Of a DNA stretch of 64,000 nucleotides, positions 10,357-20,257 are shown piece after piece. The stretch comes from Hyphomicrobiales bacterium (GTDB lineage Bacteria; Pseudomonadota; Alphaproteobacteria; Rhizobiales; JAJFHB01). Every line of letters starts with the position of its first letter. The stretch's first letter is position 1. The notes beneath the pieces were generated by a model. That model worked only from the letters and a program-made list of their open reading frames with translations, searched no databases and had not been told where the DNA came from. The stretch is taken from positions 1 through 64,000 of the forward strand of contig JAJFHE010000045.1 of NCBI GenBank assembly GCA_021775755.1, written 5' to 3'. The position numbers and the translations under genes are program-made.

Positions 10357-10585
10357 GAATTGTTTCTTGTTTTGAGCTTGTCAGCGACGGGTATGTGTTC
10401 ATGACCACGGGCATTATTCGACGAAATTAGATGCTGCGCTAGCATTGCGGGCCGCTGGTGTCGGGGAATTCGGCATTGCGGGTCGTTTGTGCACCAGTAT
10501 TACGGTCGTTGCCACTGGCATCGGTTTGTTTGTACCCTATAAGATTGTGGGGAATGAATGGCAACTGCAAGAGGGTTTCCGCCAC

Positions 10586-10786
10586 ATGAGCAGCGATTCG
10601 AACTCCAAGATAGGTGTGCGAAAGTTGCCTGCTGCGGCGCAGCGTGCATTGAAAGAGGCCGACAGCCGGCGCGCGCGCCATGTTGCACTGTCGAGTAATC
10701 CTCCACGCGAGAAATATGGCCGGGACGGGCCGGAGCCAACCCGGTTCGGCGATTGGGAAAATAAGGGGATAACAAGCGATTTCTGA
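10586..10786 (+). CDS. DUF1674 protein, SDHAF4-like succinate dehydrogenase assembly factor
   Basis: A 66-residue protein. The C-terminal signature GPEPTRFGDWENKGITSDF is diagnostic of DUF1674, whose eukaryotic member SDHAF4 helps load flavinated SdhA. I chose the ATG giving MSSDSNSKIGVRKL, preceded by GAGGG, over an upstream ATG that would add 47 residues lacking family similarity. It stands alone, divergent from rsmB and about 23 kb from the sdh operon in this window. Assembly-factor function is inferred from the eukaryotic homologue. Confidence 0.88.
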   Translation: MSSDSNSKIGVRKLPAAAQRALKEADSRRARHVALSSNPPREKYGRDGPEPTRFGDWENKGITSDF

Positions 10787-10887
10787 TACTTAAGGGCTCC
10801 ATACGGAGTATCTAGCATTGCTTTTACATCGCTAGTTTAAGCAGGTGCCAGCTTGAGTTTGCACCATGTATGCGCGTATCGGTCTTA

Positions 10888-10917
10888 TTGTACTATTTAA
10901 AATATCACAATATTGTG
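10888..10917 (+). promoter_or_regulatory. Candidate promoter with palindromic operator upstream of the LuxR-type gene
   Basis: In an AT-rich patch, a -35-like TTGTAC is separated by 17 bases from a -10-like TATTGT. The -10 lies inside a perfect 12-bp palindrome CACAATATTGTG at 10906-10917. A palindrome over the -10 box is a common repressor or autoregulator arrangement. It is 64 bases upstream of the chosen start of the regulator gene. The binding protein is unknown. Confidence 0.45.
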
Positions 10918-10980
10918 CGATTTCATGGCACCGGAACATGCAATCTTGACGTGTCGCACTTTCGAGCAAAGGCAACTGCG

Positions 10981-12171
10981 ATGCATACTGACCTCCTCAA
11001 CCAGCATCTTATTGATGCGATATATGATGCCGCGATCGACGAAGACCGATGGCAGAATGTCGTTGATATGATGTCTGAGAAGGTTCCGGGGACGGCAACG
11101 ACCATCACACGCCATGTCCTGGCGGATGACGTTCGGGTCAAACAGTTCACCAGCGGCATTCCGTCAGAATTTGTCGCGAAATACGATACCTATTACAAGA
11201 CGCGCAATCCGGTCCCGCGGAGAATGCTCACGGTCACCGAACAGTCGCCGGTTTACGTCGACGACATATTTGAGCGCAAAGAATACTATGACACGGAGTA
11301 CTTTCGTGAGTACCTCAAGCCGCAGAAATTTGCTACCGGAGTTTATTCCCGGCTTCTGGCAGAAGGCAATCAGATTTGCATGCTTGGGGCGCTCGTTCAC
11401 GAAGACGGCGGCCCGAGCGTTGCCGGAAAAGCGTACAACTGCCTTGAGAAATACGCCCCGCATGTCTCGCGCTCGGCACGCATTTCACGGCACCTATCGA
11501 GCGCCGGTCTGATTGAGCAGAGCCTGGAAGACACATTGGCGCATGTCAGCGCTTCTATCTTCGTCCTGACCAAGACGCTGGCCATTGAGTATGCCAATAA
11601 CGCGGCGAGGGACCTGCTTGCAAGCGGTGCCGGACTGCATCTGGATGCCAATGGCTGGCTGCACGCGGACGATACGGAATCTGACCAGCTGCTATATGCG
11701 AACGTCGCACATGCTCTGAAATGGTCGCAGCCGTCTCCGCCGTTTACGCTGCGCCACTACGGTGGACGCCGTCCGCTGACCGCCATCGCACTGAAGTTCA
11801 GCGGCGATCTGGCGCGCCAGACCCAGTTCGACCGACTTTTCTCGGATGGGCGCGAATTCGTAAGCCTGTTCATATTCAATACCAACGCACGCGTTTGTCC
11901 GGCCAGCGAGCTTGTGTCATCGACATTCGATCTGACCCCGTGCCAGACGCAACTTGCACTGGCTCTGTTCCAGGGCAAAACGCTGCAGACCTATTCCGAT
12001 GGCGCCGGATTGTCCCGCAACACAGCACGCAATCACCTTGCTGCCATCATGCACAAAATGGGCACGAAGCGGCAGAGCGATGTCGTCACGATCATCGCGC
12101 AACTGGCGACATTATCTTCTGATGGTGTGTCCTGGAGTGATGCACACCTCAGGCAAAGCAGTTTCGGTTGA
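10981..12171 (+). CDS. LuxR-family transcriptional regulator
   Basis: A 396-residue regulator. The C-terminal part (about 325-380) is a LuxR-type helix-turn-helix: FDLTPCQTQLALALFQGKTL followed by YSDGAGLSRNTARNHL and KMGTKRQSDVV. The N-terminal 300 residues look like a sensory region, with a PAS-like stretch IFVLTKTLAIEYANNAAR around 190. No canonical acyl-homoserine-lactone domain is evident. I preferred the ATG at MHTDLLNQHL to one 37 codons upstream, because the upstream piece overlaps the promoter-like region and has no similarity. The targets are unknown; it converges on acs. Confidence 0.85.
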   Translation: MHTDLLNQHLIDAIYDAAIDEDRWQNVVDMMSEKVPGTATTITRHVLADDVRVKQFTSGIPSEFVAKYDTYYKTRNPVPRRMLTVTEQSPVYVDDIFERKEYYDTEYFREYLKPQKFATGVYSRLLAEGNQICMLGALVHEDGGPSVAGKAYNCLEKYAPHVSRSARISRHLSSAGLIEQSLEDTLAHVSASIFVLTKTLAIEYANNAARDLLASGAGLHLDANGWLHADDTESDQLLYANVAHALKWSQPSPPFTLRHYGGRRPLTAIALKFSGDLARQTQFDRLFSDGREFVSLFIFNTNARVCPASELVSSTFDLTPCQTQLALALFQGKTLQTYSDGAGLSRNTARNHLAAIMHKMGTKRQSDVVTIIAQLATLSSDGVSWSDAHLRQSSFG

Positions 12172-12204
12172 ACGCAAACCGATCTAAAGCCCATCCACAA
12201 ATTA

Positions 12205-12230
12205 GGGCGCGCCGTTTCCGGCGCGCACCC
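12205..12230. terminator. GC-rich hairpin between convergent LuxR-type gene and acs
   Basis: GCGCGCCG, loop TTTC, then CGGCGCGC gives a perfect 8-bp stem, extended by GG/CC with one bulged A. It sits in the 81-base gap between two convergent genes. There is no strong U-tract on either side, so intrinsic termination is plausible but not certain. Confidence 0.5.
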
Positions 12231-12252
12231 TTCAATGTGTTGTTACGCCGCG

Positions 12253-14196
<1,944 letters not shown>

Positions 14197-14313
14197 TTCG
14201 GAAACCACCTCCCCTGGAAGGAATTTTTCTCGGCGGCATTATGGTGGGTGGCGTGCCTAACGGCAACCACGGCATCGGTCAGACTTTGGTATTGCGACGA
14301 TTGGCGCAAGTGC

Positions 14314-14682
14314 TTACGCCGCGCCAAGCGCACCGAAATAGACGTGCGCAGCAATCACAGACAGCGATACGCGTGCCAGGGCCCTTCCCTTGCAAGGGCC
14401 CGCAACGCAGACACCGTCGCCGAGTTGGAAGCGGGCGCCATGGGTTGTACAAAGAAGCTGCGAACCATCGCGAGTGAGAAAGCGGTCGGGGAAGGTTTCA
14501 AGCGGCGTTCCCTGATGTGGGCAGGAGTTGATGTAGCCGAACACCGCACCGCTGTGGCGGACGACAATGATGTCATGCCGGCTGTCACCGATGGCGACTT
14601 CAAATCCCCGGGCGCCGGGGTCGGCGAGCTCGTCGAGACGGCACAACGGCACCCCATGACCGGCAGCGGTCGGTCCCTTCAT
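14314..14682 (-). CDS. Rieske [2Fe-2S] ferredoxin-like protein
   Basis: A 122-residue stand-alone Rieske protein. All four cluster ligands are visible: CPHQG (Cys54, His56) and CTTHG (Cys78, His81), in a 100-residue Rieske fold beginning VPLCRLDELADPGARGF. Such proteins donate electrons to oxygenases or act as small redox carriers. Its start ATG overlaps the stop of the upstream DUF1761 gene (ATGA), so the two are probably translationally coupled. No oxygenase is adjacent, and the partner is unknown. Confidence 0.88.
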   Translation of the reverse strand: MKGPTAAGHGVPLCRLDELADPGARGFEVAIGDSRHDIIVVRHSGAVFGYINSCPHQGTPLETFPDRFLTRDGSQLLCTTHGARFQLGDGVCVAGPCKGRALARVSLSVIAAHVYFGALGAA

Positions 14683-15095
14683 GCACCGAACCAGCCAATA
14701 ATGGCGCCCATGATCGCCAGCACCCCGAGCCAGTGGGTGCCGTCGATCACGGTCAACATCGGCCTTTGGCCCTGAAAGCGGTGGTTGACCGCCATGGTGG
14801 TCAGGACGAAGCCGAACCACACGAAAACCGCACTGATGATGCCGCCGGAAATGCCGGTGCTGCCGACGTGACCGATGAGGCCGGCAAGAATGTAGGCGAT
14901 GATGAGTTGCGCGATCGCGGCGACGATGAAGGGCAGCGGCGATGTCTTGCCGCCGGGCCCCTTGAAATCGTCCGCGCTCAGTCGGGCAGCAGCCATCCAC
15001 TGCTTGCCGAGCGATCCATAATACAGCGCGCCGAAGCCGAACCCCGCAGCCGCGGCAACAAGTACCGCGATGTAGTTCATTCCTGAAAATGCCAT
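14679..15095 (-). CDS. DUF1761 family membrane protein
   Basis: 138 residues with about four hydrophobic segments (near 8-25, 55-75, 85-105 and 120-137). The family hallmark is GALYYGSLGKQWMAA in the N-terminal third, with a conserved Trp/Gly ending. DUF1761 proteins are uncharacterised inner-membrane proteins. A GGGAGA sequence precedes the ATG. Its stop overlaps the start of the Rieske ferredoxin-like gene by 4 bases, suggesting linked roles, but none is established. Confidence 0.87.
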   Translation of the reverse strand: MAFSGMNYIAVLVAAAAGFGFGALYYGSLGKQWMAAARLSADDFKGPGGKTSPLPFIVAAIAQLIIAYILAGLIGHVGSTGISGGIISAVFVWFGFVLTTMAVNHRFQGQRPMLTVIDGTHWLGVLAIMGAIIGWFGA

Positions 15096-15110
15096 GGCTG
15101 TTCTCCCGGA

Positions 15111-15467
15111 TTAGCTGACCTTGTGCACTATATCATCGCGGCCAAGTGCGGGTAGCGTCCGCACGCCGGTACGCCTGATTTCGGAATCTTCAAACTGGCG
15201 CGTCACCGGCAAGCATCACATCGGCGGTCGGCAGGGTTTGGGTGAGAATATCGAGATGCAGACACTCCACACCGGTGCCGTTCGCTTGTGCATTGAGATT
15301 GGCCGCTTCCAGTGCGAACCGGTCATTGTCGGCACCGGTGCCGCGGGCAGCGCCGGCAAGTGCTGCGGTAATGGCCATGAGCCCGGCACCAGAGGCATCG
15401 GCAGAAGGCGGCAGTTTTCGTCTACGAAGACGCGGCATTCCGCTGTAATGCGCAAACGCAGGGCCAT
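15111..15467 (-). pseudogene. Remnant of an ETFB-lysine-methyltransferase-like (class I SAM) gene
   Basis: Three fragments of one protein lie in order on the minus strand, in different frames. First, FVDENCRLLPMPLVPG matches the N-terminal region of ETFB methyltransferase/PrmA-like proteins. Next, about one base out of frame, comes DASGAGLMAITAALAGAA with a run to ANLNAQANGTGVECLHLDIL and VMLAGD, the SAM-binding core. Last, after another frame change, VTRQFEDSEIRRTGVRTL corresponds to the family C terminus. The sections between them (about 40 and about 50 residues in intact proteins, from memory) are absent. It lies directly after EVE, where I recall relatives having the intact gene. Boundaries are approximate. 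Confidence 0.72.
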
Positions 15468-15473
15468 GACCGC

Positions 15474-15899
15474 TCAAGGGGCTTTCTTGAGACCACCCAT
15501 GGCACACACCTTGCGCCATTCGGCGTCGCTCACCGGTTGCACCGAAAGCCGGGAGTTATTCACCAGAACCATGTCGGCGAGATCGGGTTCACCTTTGACA
15601 TCGTCCAGGCTGACCGGTGCCGGCATATCGCACACGGCTTTAACGTCCACACACTCCCAGGTTCCACTTCCATCGGTCGAATCGGGGTGTGCAAGCGCCG
15701 CGATCTCGACGATTCCAACGACGCGCTTTTCATTGACCGAGTGATAGAAAAAGCCGAGCTCACCAAGCTTCATCTCTCGCATTTTGTTGCGTGCCTGGTA
15801 GTTGCGCACGCCATCCCATTCTTCGCCAGGTGCCGTCGACGCTTTTTGGTCTTCCCAGGACCACGCACCCGGTTCGGATTTGAAAAGCCAGTATGCCAT
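15474..15899 (-). CDS. EVE domain-containing protein
   Basis: 141 residues forming one EVE domain, a PUA-like fold thought to bind modified nucleic-acid bases. The opening MAYWLFKSEPGAWSWED, then WDGVRNYQARNKMREMKLGE and GFFYHSVNEKRVVGIVE, are characteristic. It begins 3 bases after the YciI-like gene stop, in the order gpsA-YciI-EVE, and is followed by the methyltransferase remnant. The molecular role in this organism is unknown. Confidence 0.93.
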   Translation of the reverse strand: MAYWLFKSEPGAWSWEDQKASTAPGEEWDGVRNYQARNKMREMKLGELGFFYHSVNEKRVVGIVEIAALAHPDSTDGSGTWECVDVKAVCDMPAPVSLDDVKGEPDLADMVLVNNSRLSVQPVSDAEWRKVCAMGGLKKAP

Positions 15900-15902
15900 T
15901 GC

Positions 15903-16193
15903 TCAGACCTCCGGTGCCTTGACCGTCCACTTCCAGGGACGGATATCGACGGTTGCGAAGAGGCCGGCCTGCGCATAGGGGTCGCGCGCAAGCGTTGCCT
16001 CAAGATCGGTAATGCTGCCGGCCTCGAGCAGCAGAAGGCTGCCGTTCATCTTCTCGCCGGCCTCGTCCGTAAACGGTCCGCCAGCCTTCAGGGCATCGCC
16101 CAGGCTTTGCAGATATTCAACATGCGCCGCGCGGTTTGCGGCGCGCAGTTCGTGGCCGTCGGGCTTGTCTGAGCAGATTACGGCATAGAGCAT
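15903..16193 (-). CDS. YciI-like protein
   Basis: 96 residues of the YciI/YCII-related family, small dimeric alpha-beta barrel proteins with a conserved His-Asp pair. Visible here are MLYAVICSDKPDGHELR, RAAHVEYLQSLG (the conserved His), GSLLLLEAGSITDLEA and DPYAQAGLFATVDIRPWKW. The enzymatic role is uncertain for most members. It sits between gpsA and the EVE gene on the same strand, probably one operon. Confidence 0.93.
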   Translation of the reverse strand: MLYAVICSDKPDGHELRAANRAAHVEYLQSLGDALKAGGPFTDEAGEKMNGSLLLLEAGSITDLEATLARDPYAQAGLFATVDIRPWKWTVKAPEV

Positions 16194-16245
16194 GCGGGTT
16201 GGTCTCCAAGAACTTTCAAAATGGGCAAGGTCATGGCCTGGTCAA

Positions 16246-17250
16246 TCAGGTTTCGGATTTAATCGGACGGTTGAGAAGCCGTTCTATAGCGCTTTCCACG
16301 TCTATGGTGCCCTCGACAATTTCGTGAACGCTCCGGCATATCGGCATATCCACGCCCATCTGATCGGCCATTTCGCAGACGACCTTTGCGGAATAGACGC
16401 CTTCGCTAACGGAATTGCGCGCGCCGGTCACTTCCGCAACGCTCAGTCCTTTGCCAAGTGCCATGCCGAGCGACATGTTGCGCGACTGCGAAGAATTGCA
16501 GGTGAGGATGAGATCGCCGAGGCCGGAAAGACCGGCAAGCGTTTCGGGCCGCGCGCCCAGGGCCGTACCAAATCGTGACAGCTCAGCAAAACCCCTCGTC
16601 GTCAGCGCCGCGCGGGCACTGGCGCCAAGCCCCTTGCCATCGACAATGCCGCAGGCGATGGCAAGGACGTTCTTAACGGAACCACCCACTTGAGCGCCGA
16701 TCATGTCGCCGGACAGGTAGGGTCTGAAGGCGGGGATGGAGAGCGCCTCGGCGACCGGGCGGGCGTGTTCGGCATCGCGGCCGGCCAGCGTTACGGCGGT
16801 GGGCAGGCCGCGCGCGACATCGGCGGCAAAACTCGGGCCCGAAAGTACCATGGCGTTACCGCCGGGCAGCACCTCGTCGAGTACCTGGGTCATCAGTTTC
16901 GCGGTGCCGCGCTCAATGCCCTTGGAGCAGATCACGAGAGCTGTTTCAGACGATATATGCGGCGCCAGATCGGCAAGCACTGTCCGCAGGGCCTGTGCCG
17001 GAGTGACCAGCAAAAGCGCGCCGCAGGCGCTAAGGCCGGTCAGATTGTCGGTGGCGCGAATACCCTTGTCGAGCGGCACGCCGGGCAGAAACACCGTGTT
17101 TTCATGGGTCTCGTTAACGGCGGTGCAGACTTCGCGCTCGCGCGCCCAGATCAGTGTGTCCGCACCGGCTCTCGCCGCAACGCTTGCAAGCGCCGTTCCC
17201 CATGCACCGCCGCCCACGACGCCGATGCTTTCAATACGATCCGATGTCAT
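16246..17250 (-). CDS. gpsA: NAD(P)H-dependent glycerol-3-phosphate dehydrogenase
   Basis: Reduces dihydroxyacetone phosphate to sn-glycerol 3-phosphate for phospholipid synthesis. It has 334 residues. The Rossmann motif is IGVVGGGAWGTALASV, with VICSKGIERGT, LSGPSFAADVARGLPTAV and the C-terminal KNVLAIACGIVDGKGLG and GLGDLILTC. An ATG nine codons upstream is possible, but the chosen one has GGAG just before it and matches the family start. It follows tsaD after 41 bases, as in many alphaproteobacteria. Confidence 0.97.
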   Translation of the reverse strand: MTSDRIESIGVVGGGAWGTALASVAARAGADTLIWAREREVCTAVNETHENTVFLPGVPLDKGIRATDNLTGLSACGALLLVTPAQALRTVLADLAPHISSETALVICSKGIERGTAKLMTQVLDEVLPGGNAMVLSGPSFAADVARGLPTAVTLAGRDAEHARPVAEALSIPAFRPYLSGDMIGAQVGGSVKNVLAIACGIVDGKGLGASARAALTTRGFAELSRFGTALGARPETLAGLSGLGDLILTCNSSQSRNMSLGMALGKGLSVAEVTGARNSVSEGVYSAKVVCEMADQMGVDMPICRSVHEIVEGTIDVESAIERLLNRPIKSET

Positions 17251-17291
17251 GGATGCTCCGGTTTCTCCAAGCCCCACAGGGGTAGCACTGC

Positions 17292-18404
17292 TTACGCCTT
17301 GACGCCAGCGCCGGGCACCGCCTCTGCGTCCGGATCGAGCGGCCAGCGCGCCCTCGGCATAACGTCAAGATTGTCCGCAGCTCCCCCGGCAAGCCGTTCC
17401 GCCGCGGCCCACGCGATCATGGCGGCATTGTCGGTGCACAGGGCGTGCGGCGGACAGCACAGGCGGTAGCCGCGCGCCTGGCACAGGTTGTTGAGCACTT
17501 CGCGCAGCCGTGTGTTTGCAGCAACACCGCCCGCAACCACAAGAACCGGTGTTTCCAGATCGTTGTGCCGCGCTTCGAATCGCGTCATGGCGCGCCCGGT
17601 GCGGTCGCGCAGGCAATCGGCTGCCGCTTCCTGGAATGCGGCGCAGATGTCGGCGCGCAAATCTGGGTCGTCGCGATGCGTCCTGTTTACCGCGTGCAGC
17701 ACCGCAGTTTTCAGTCCGGAAAACGAGAAATTGCAATCGTCCTGGCCCATGAGCGGACGCGGCAGGGAGATGGCGTTGCGATCGCCGGAGGCGGCTTCGC
17801 GCTCTACCGCCGGTCCGCCTGGATATCCAAGGCCGAGGAGCTTTGCGGTTTTGTCGAAGGCCTCGCCGAGGGCGTCGTCGAGCGTCGTGCCAAGGCGGGT
17901 GTACTGCCCGACATTCTCGACGATAAGAAGCTGGGTGTGGCCGCCGGACACGAGCAGCAGCAGATAGGGAAACGCGATGCCGTCCGTCAGTCTTGCGGTA
18001 AGCGCATGGCCCTCGAGATGATTGACCGCGACAAAGGGTTTGCCGGTGACCAGCGCCAGACCCTTCGCGGTCATCAGGCCGGCGATGATGCCGCCGATAA
18101 GGCCGGGGCCTGCGGTTGCCGATATGGCATCCACGCCGTCAAGGCCAAGCGATGCGTTCATGAGCGCGCGGGCGACAATCCGGTCGAGGTGCTCGACATG
18201 GGCGCGCGCGGCGATTTCCGGCACAACACCGCCATAGGGGGCGTGCGCTGCATCTTGTGAGCGTACCTCGTTTGAAAGGATTTCGCCGTTCCCGAGCGCG
18301 TCCCGCCGCACGATCGCCGCGGCGGTTTCGTCGCATGACGATTCAATGCCGAGCACCACAAGCGGCCGGTTCTCGGATTGGGGGAATTTCGTTTGCGCGG
18401 ACAT
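17292..18404 (-). CDS. tsaD: tRNA N6-adenosine threonylcarbamoyltransferase
   Basis: Transfers threonylcarbamoyl to A37 of ANN-decoding tRNAs, working with TsaB/E/C. It has 370 residues. The N-terminal ASKHA motif is [15 protein letters not shown]. Metal ligands are likely in HVEHLDRI and NHLEGHAL, the nucleotide site is [11 protein letters not shown], and [13 protein letters not shown] follows. I start at MSAQTKFPQ, 29 codons inside the longest frame, because upstream codons overlap the divergent hemC leader. The gap to hemC is 58 bases, so the promoters must be tightly packed. Confidence 0.96.
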   Translation of the reverse strand: MSAQTKFPQSENRPLVVLGIESSCDETAAAIVRRDALGNGEILSNEVRSQDAAHAPYGGVVPEIAARAHVEHLDRIVARALMNASLGLDGVDAISATAGPGLIGGIIAGLMTAKGLALVTGKPFVAVNHLEGHALTARLTDGIAFPYLLLLVSGGHTQLLIVENVGQYTRLGTTLDDALGEAFDKTAKLLGLGYPGGPAVEREAASGDRNAISLPRPLMGQDDCNFSFSGLKTAVLHAVNRTHRDDPDLRADICAAFQEAAADCLRDRTGRAMTRFEARHNDLETPVLVVAGGVAANTRLREVLNNLCQARGYRLCCPPHALCTDNAAMIAWAAAERLAGGAADNLDVMPRARWPLDPDAEAVPGAGVKA

Positions 18405-18462
18405 TGCGAAGGCGCTAGTCGTTATGGCTCCAACGCGCGTCCTAGCAGCTACAAAGAGGCTC

Positions 18463-19386
18463 ATGCAAACTCTACCGCTCAGGATCGGCACCCGCGGCAG
18501 CGCGCTGGCGCTTGCTCAGGCACATGAAGTCAAGGCACGGCTGCGCGCCGCGCACGGCTATTCAGAGACCGATGTTTCCATCGTGACGATCACCACGACC
18601 GGCGACCGGGTAACGGACAGACCGCTCGCCGACATCGGTGGAAAAGGCCTCTTCACGAAGGAAATCGAGATCGCGCTCAATGAGGATGCGATCGATATCG
18701 CGGTGCATTCCATGAAGGACATGCCGGCGGAACTGCCACGCGGCTTCGTCATCGAAACGATCCTGCCGCGGGAAGACCCGCGCGATGGGTTTTTGAGTCC
18801 GAAGGCAAAACACCTCACGCAGTTGCCCGAAGGCGCCGTGGTCGGTTCGTCGTCGGTACGGCGGCAGGCACAGATCAAACGGCTGCGGCCCGATCTTGAG
18901 GTGGTCATGTACCGAGGCAATGTGGACACCAGGCTGCGCAAACTCAAGGAAGGTCAGGTGGATGCGACGCTTCTTGCCTGCGCGGGCCTGAAACGGCTCG
19001 GCCTCGGGCACGAAATTACTGTGGCACTTGAAGCCGATGAGATGCTCCCTGCCGTGGCACAGGGAGCCATCGGCATCGAAGTGCGCGAAGCGAACGATGA
19101 ACTGCGGGCCGCATTGACGGCACTGGACGACCAACCGACCAACATTGCAGTGGCGGCGGAGCGGGCGTTTCTCGGTGTGCTCGATGGATCGTGCCGCACG
19201 CCGATTGCCGGTTACGCGGAATATACAAGCGACGGCCTGCTGACGCTCAAGGGTATGGTGCTCGCCCCGGACGGCTCGCAGTGGCATGAAGGCGAACGCA
19301 GCGGACTGGCCAGCGATGCGGTTGAGATGGGCCGCGATCTGGGTAGCGATCTTGCCGACCGGCTCGATCCGGCCTGGATGGTGTAG
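18463..19386 (+). CDS. hemC: Hydroxymethylbilane synthase (porphobilinogen deaminase)
   Basis: Polymerises four porphobilinogen units into hydroxymethylbilane for heme and corrinoid synthesis. It has 307 residues. Motifs are [16 protein letters not shown] at the start, [21 protein letters not shown] and the cofactor-attachment region [13 protein letters not shown], whose Cys carries the dipyrromethane. AGAGG lies just upstream of the ATG giving MQTLPLRIG; the longer frame is non-homologous. It is the first gene of hemC-hemD-Mic60-hemY. Confidence 0.97.
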   Translation: MQTLPLRIGTRGSALALAQAHEVKARLRAAHGYSETDVSIVTITTTGDRVTDRPLADIGGKGLFTKEIEIALNEDAIDIAVHSMKDMPAELPRGFVIETILPREDPRDGFLSPKAKHLTQLPEGAVVGSSSVRRQAQIKRLRPDLEVVMYRGNVDTRLRKLKEGQVDATLLACAGLKRLGLGHEITVALEADEMLPAVAQGAIGIEVREANDELRAALTALDDQPTNIAVAAERAFLGVLDGSCRTPIAGYAEYTSDGLLTLKGMVLAPDGSQWHEGERSGLASDAVEMGRDLGSDLADRLDPAWMV

Positions 19387-19391
19387 GCGCC

Positions 19392-20135
19392 ATGCATCTG
19401 CTCGTCACCCGGCCGCGCGATGACGCCGGTCCGTTGGCCGCGGAACTTCAGCGCCGTGGCCATCGCGTGAGTTTGGAGCCGCTGCTGAAAATTGTTGCGA
19501 CCGCGGCGCCGGGTCCTGCCCACGCGCGGTATCAGGCGGTGCTGGTAACCAGTGCGAACGGGGTCCGTGGTCTCGTTACGGCCGGGCTCAAAGAGCGCCT
19601 GCGCGATACGCGCGTGCTGGCCGTCGGCGCGGCATCGGCAGTGGCTGCACACGAGGCTGGATTTTCCGATGTGACGTCGGCTGACGGCGATCTTGAAACG
19701 CTTGCCGGCCTCGTCGGCGCCGCCTGCGTCCCGGGCGATGGAGTGTTGCTCTATGCGTGCGGCTCCACGGTGTCGGGCGACCTCAAGGGCATGCTCGAGG
19801 CGCCGGGCTATTCGGTCGAGCGCCTTTCGCTTTATGAGGCGCGGCCGGCGAAGGCGTTGTCGCGCAATATCGGCGATGAACTCAAGGCCGGTACGATCGA
19901 CGGCGTTCTCCTGTTTTCACCCCGAACGGCGGGGATCTGGAGTACCCTTATCCGGGCCGAAGGTCTCATGGACACGATGGGAGCGTTGCGGTTCTACTGT
20001 TTGTCGCGCGCCGTTGCAGCCAAAGTTTCGCTCGATCAGGGTATTTCACATGCGTCTTTGCGAGTGGCCGAAAGTCCGGATATAGAGGCGCTGCTTGATG
20101 TCATTGAGGCTGATTCGAAAACCGCTGCAATATGA
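19392..20135 (+). CDS. hemD: Uroporphyrinogen-III synthase
   Basis: Cyclises hydroxymethylbilane with inversion of ring D. It has 247 residues and low overall conservation, as is normal for HemD. Recognisable parts are the start HLLVTRPRDDAGPLAAELQ, VLVTSANGVRGL, VLAVGAASAVAAHEAGF, LSLYEARPA and LLFSPRTAGIW. It begins 5 bases after the hemC stop, which supports the call. The gene downstream is the mitofilin homologue. Confidence 0.93.
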   Translation: MHLLVTRPRDDAGPLAAELQRRGHRVSLEPLLKIVATAAPGPAHARYQAVLVTSANGVRGLVTAGLKERLRDTRVLAVGAASAVAAHEAGFSDVTSADGDLETLAGLVGAACVPGDGVLLYACGSTVSGDLKGMLEAPGYSVERLSLYEARPAKALSRNIGDELKAGTIDGVLLFSPRTAGIWSTLIRAEGLMDTMGALRFYCLSRAVAAKVSLDQGISHASLRVAESPDIEALLDVIEADSKTAAI

Positions 20136-20257
20136 CGTGACAGGGGCCCGGCGTTAAGTCGATTTTTGCACTCCGGTCTGATAATGTGACGGCAATCGGG
20201 CGAGGGATCAGCGCGGCGGCGCGAAGCGACGCGAACAGGCATGCAGGAAACGTGACC

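Noticed and set aside
15216-15467. Small independent gene on the minus strand after EVE
   Set aside because: Its first residues match the methyltransferase N terminus and the rest is out-of-frame; it is a piece of the pseudogene, not a gene.
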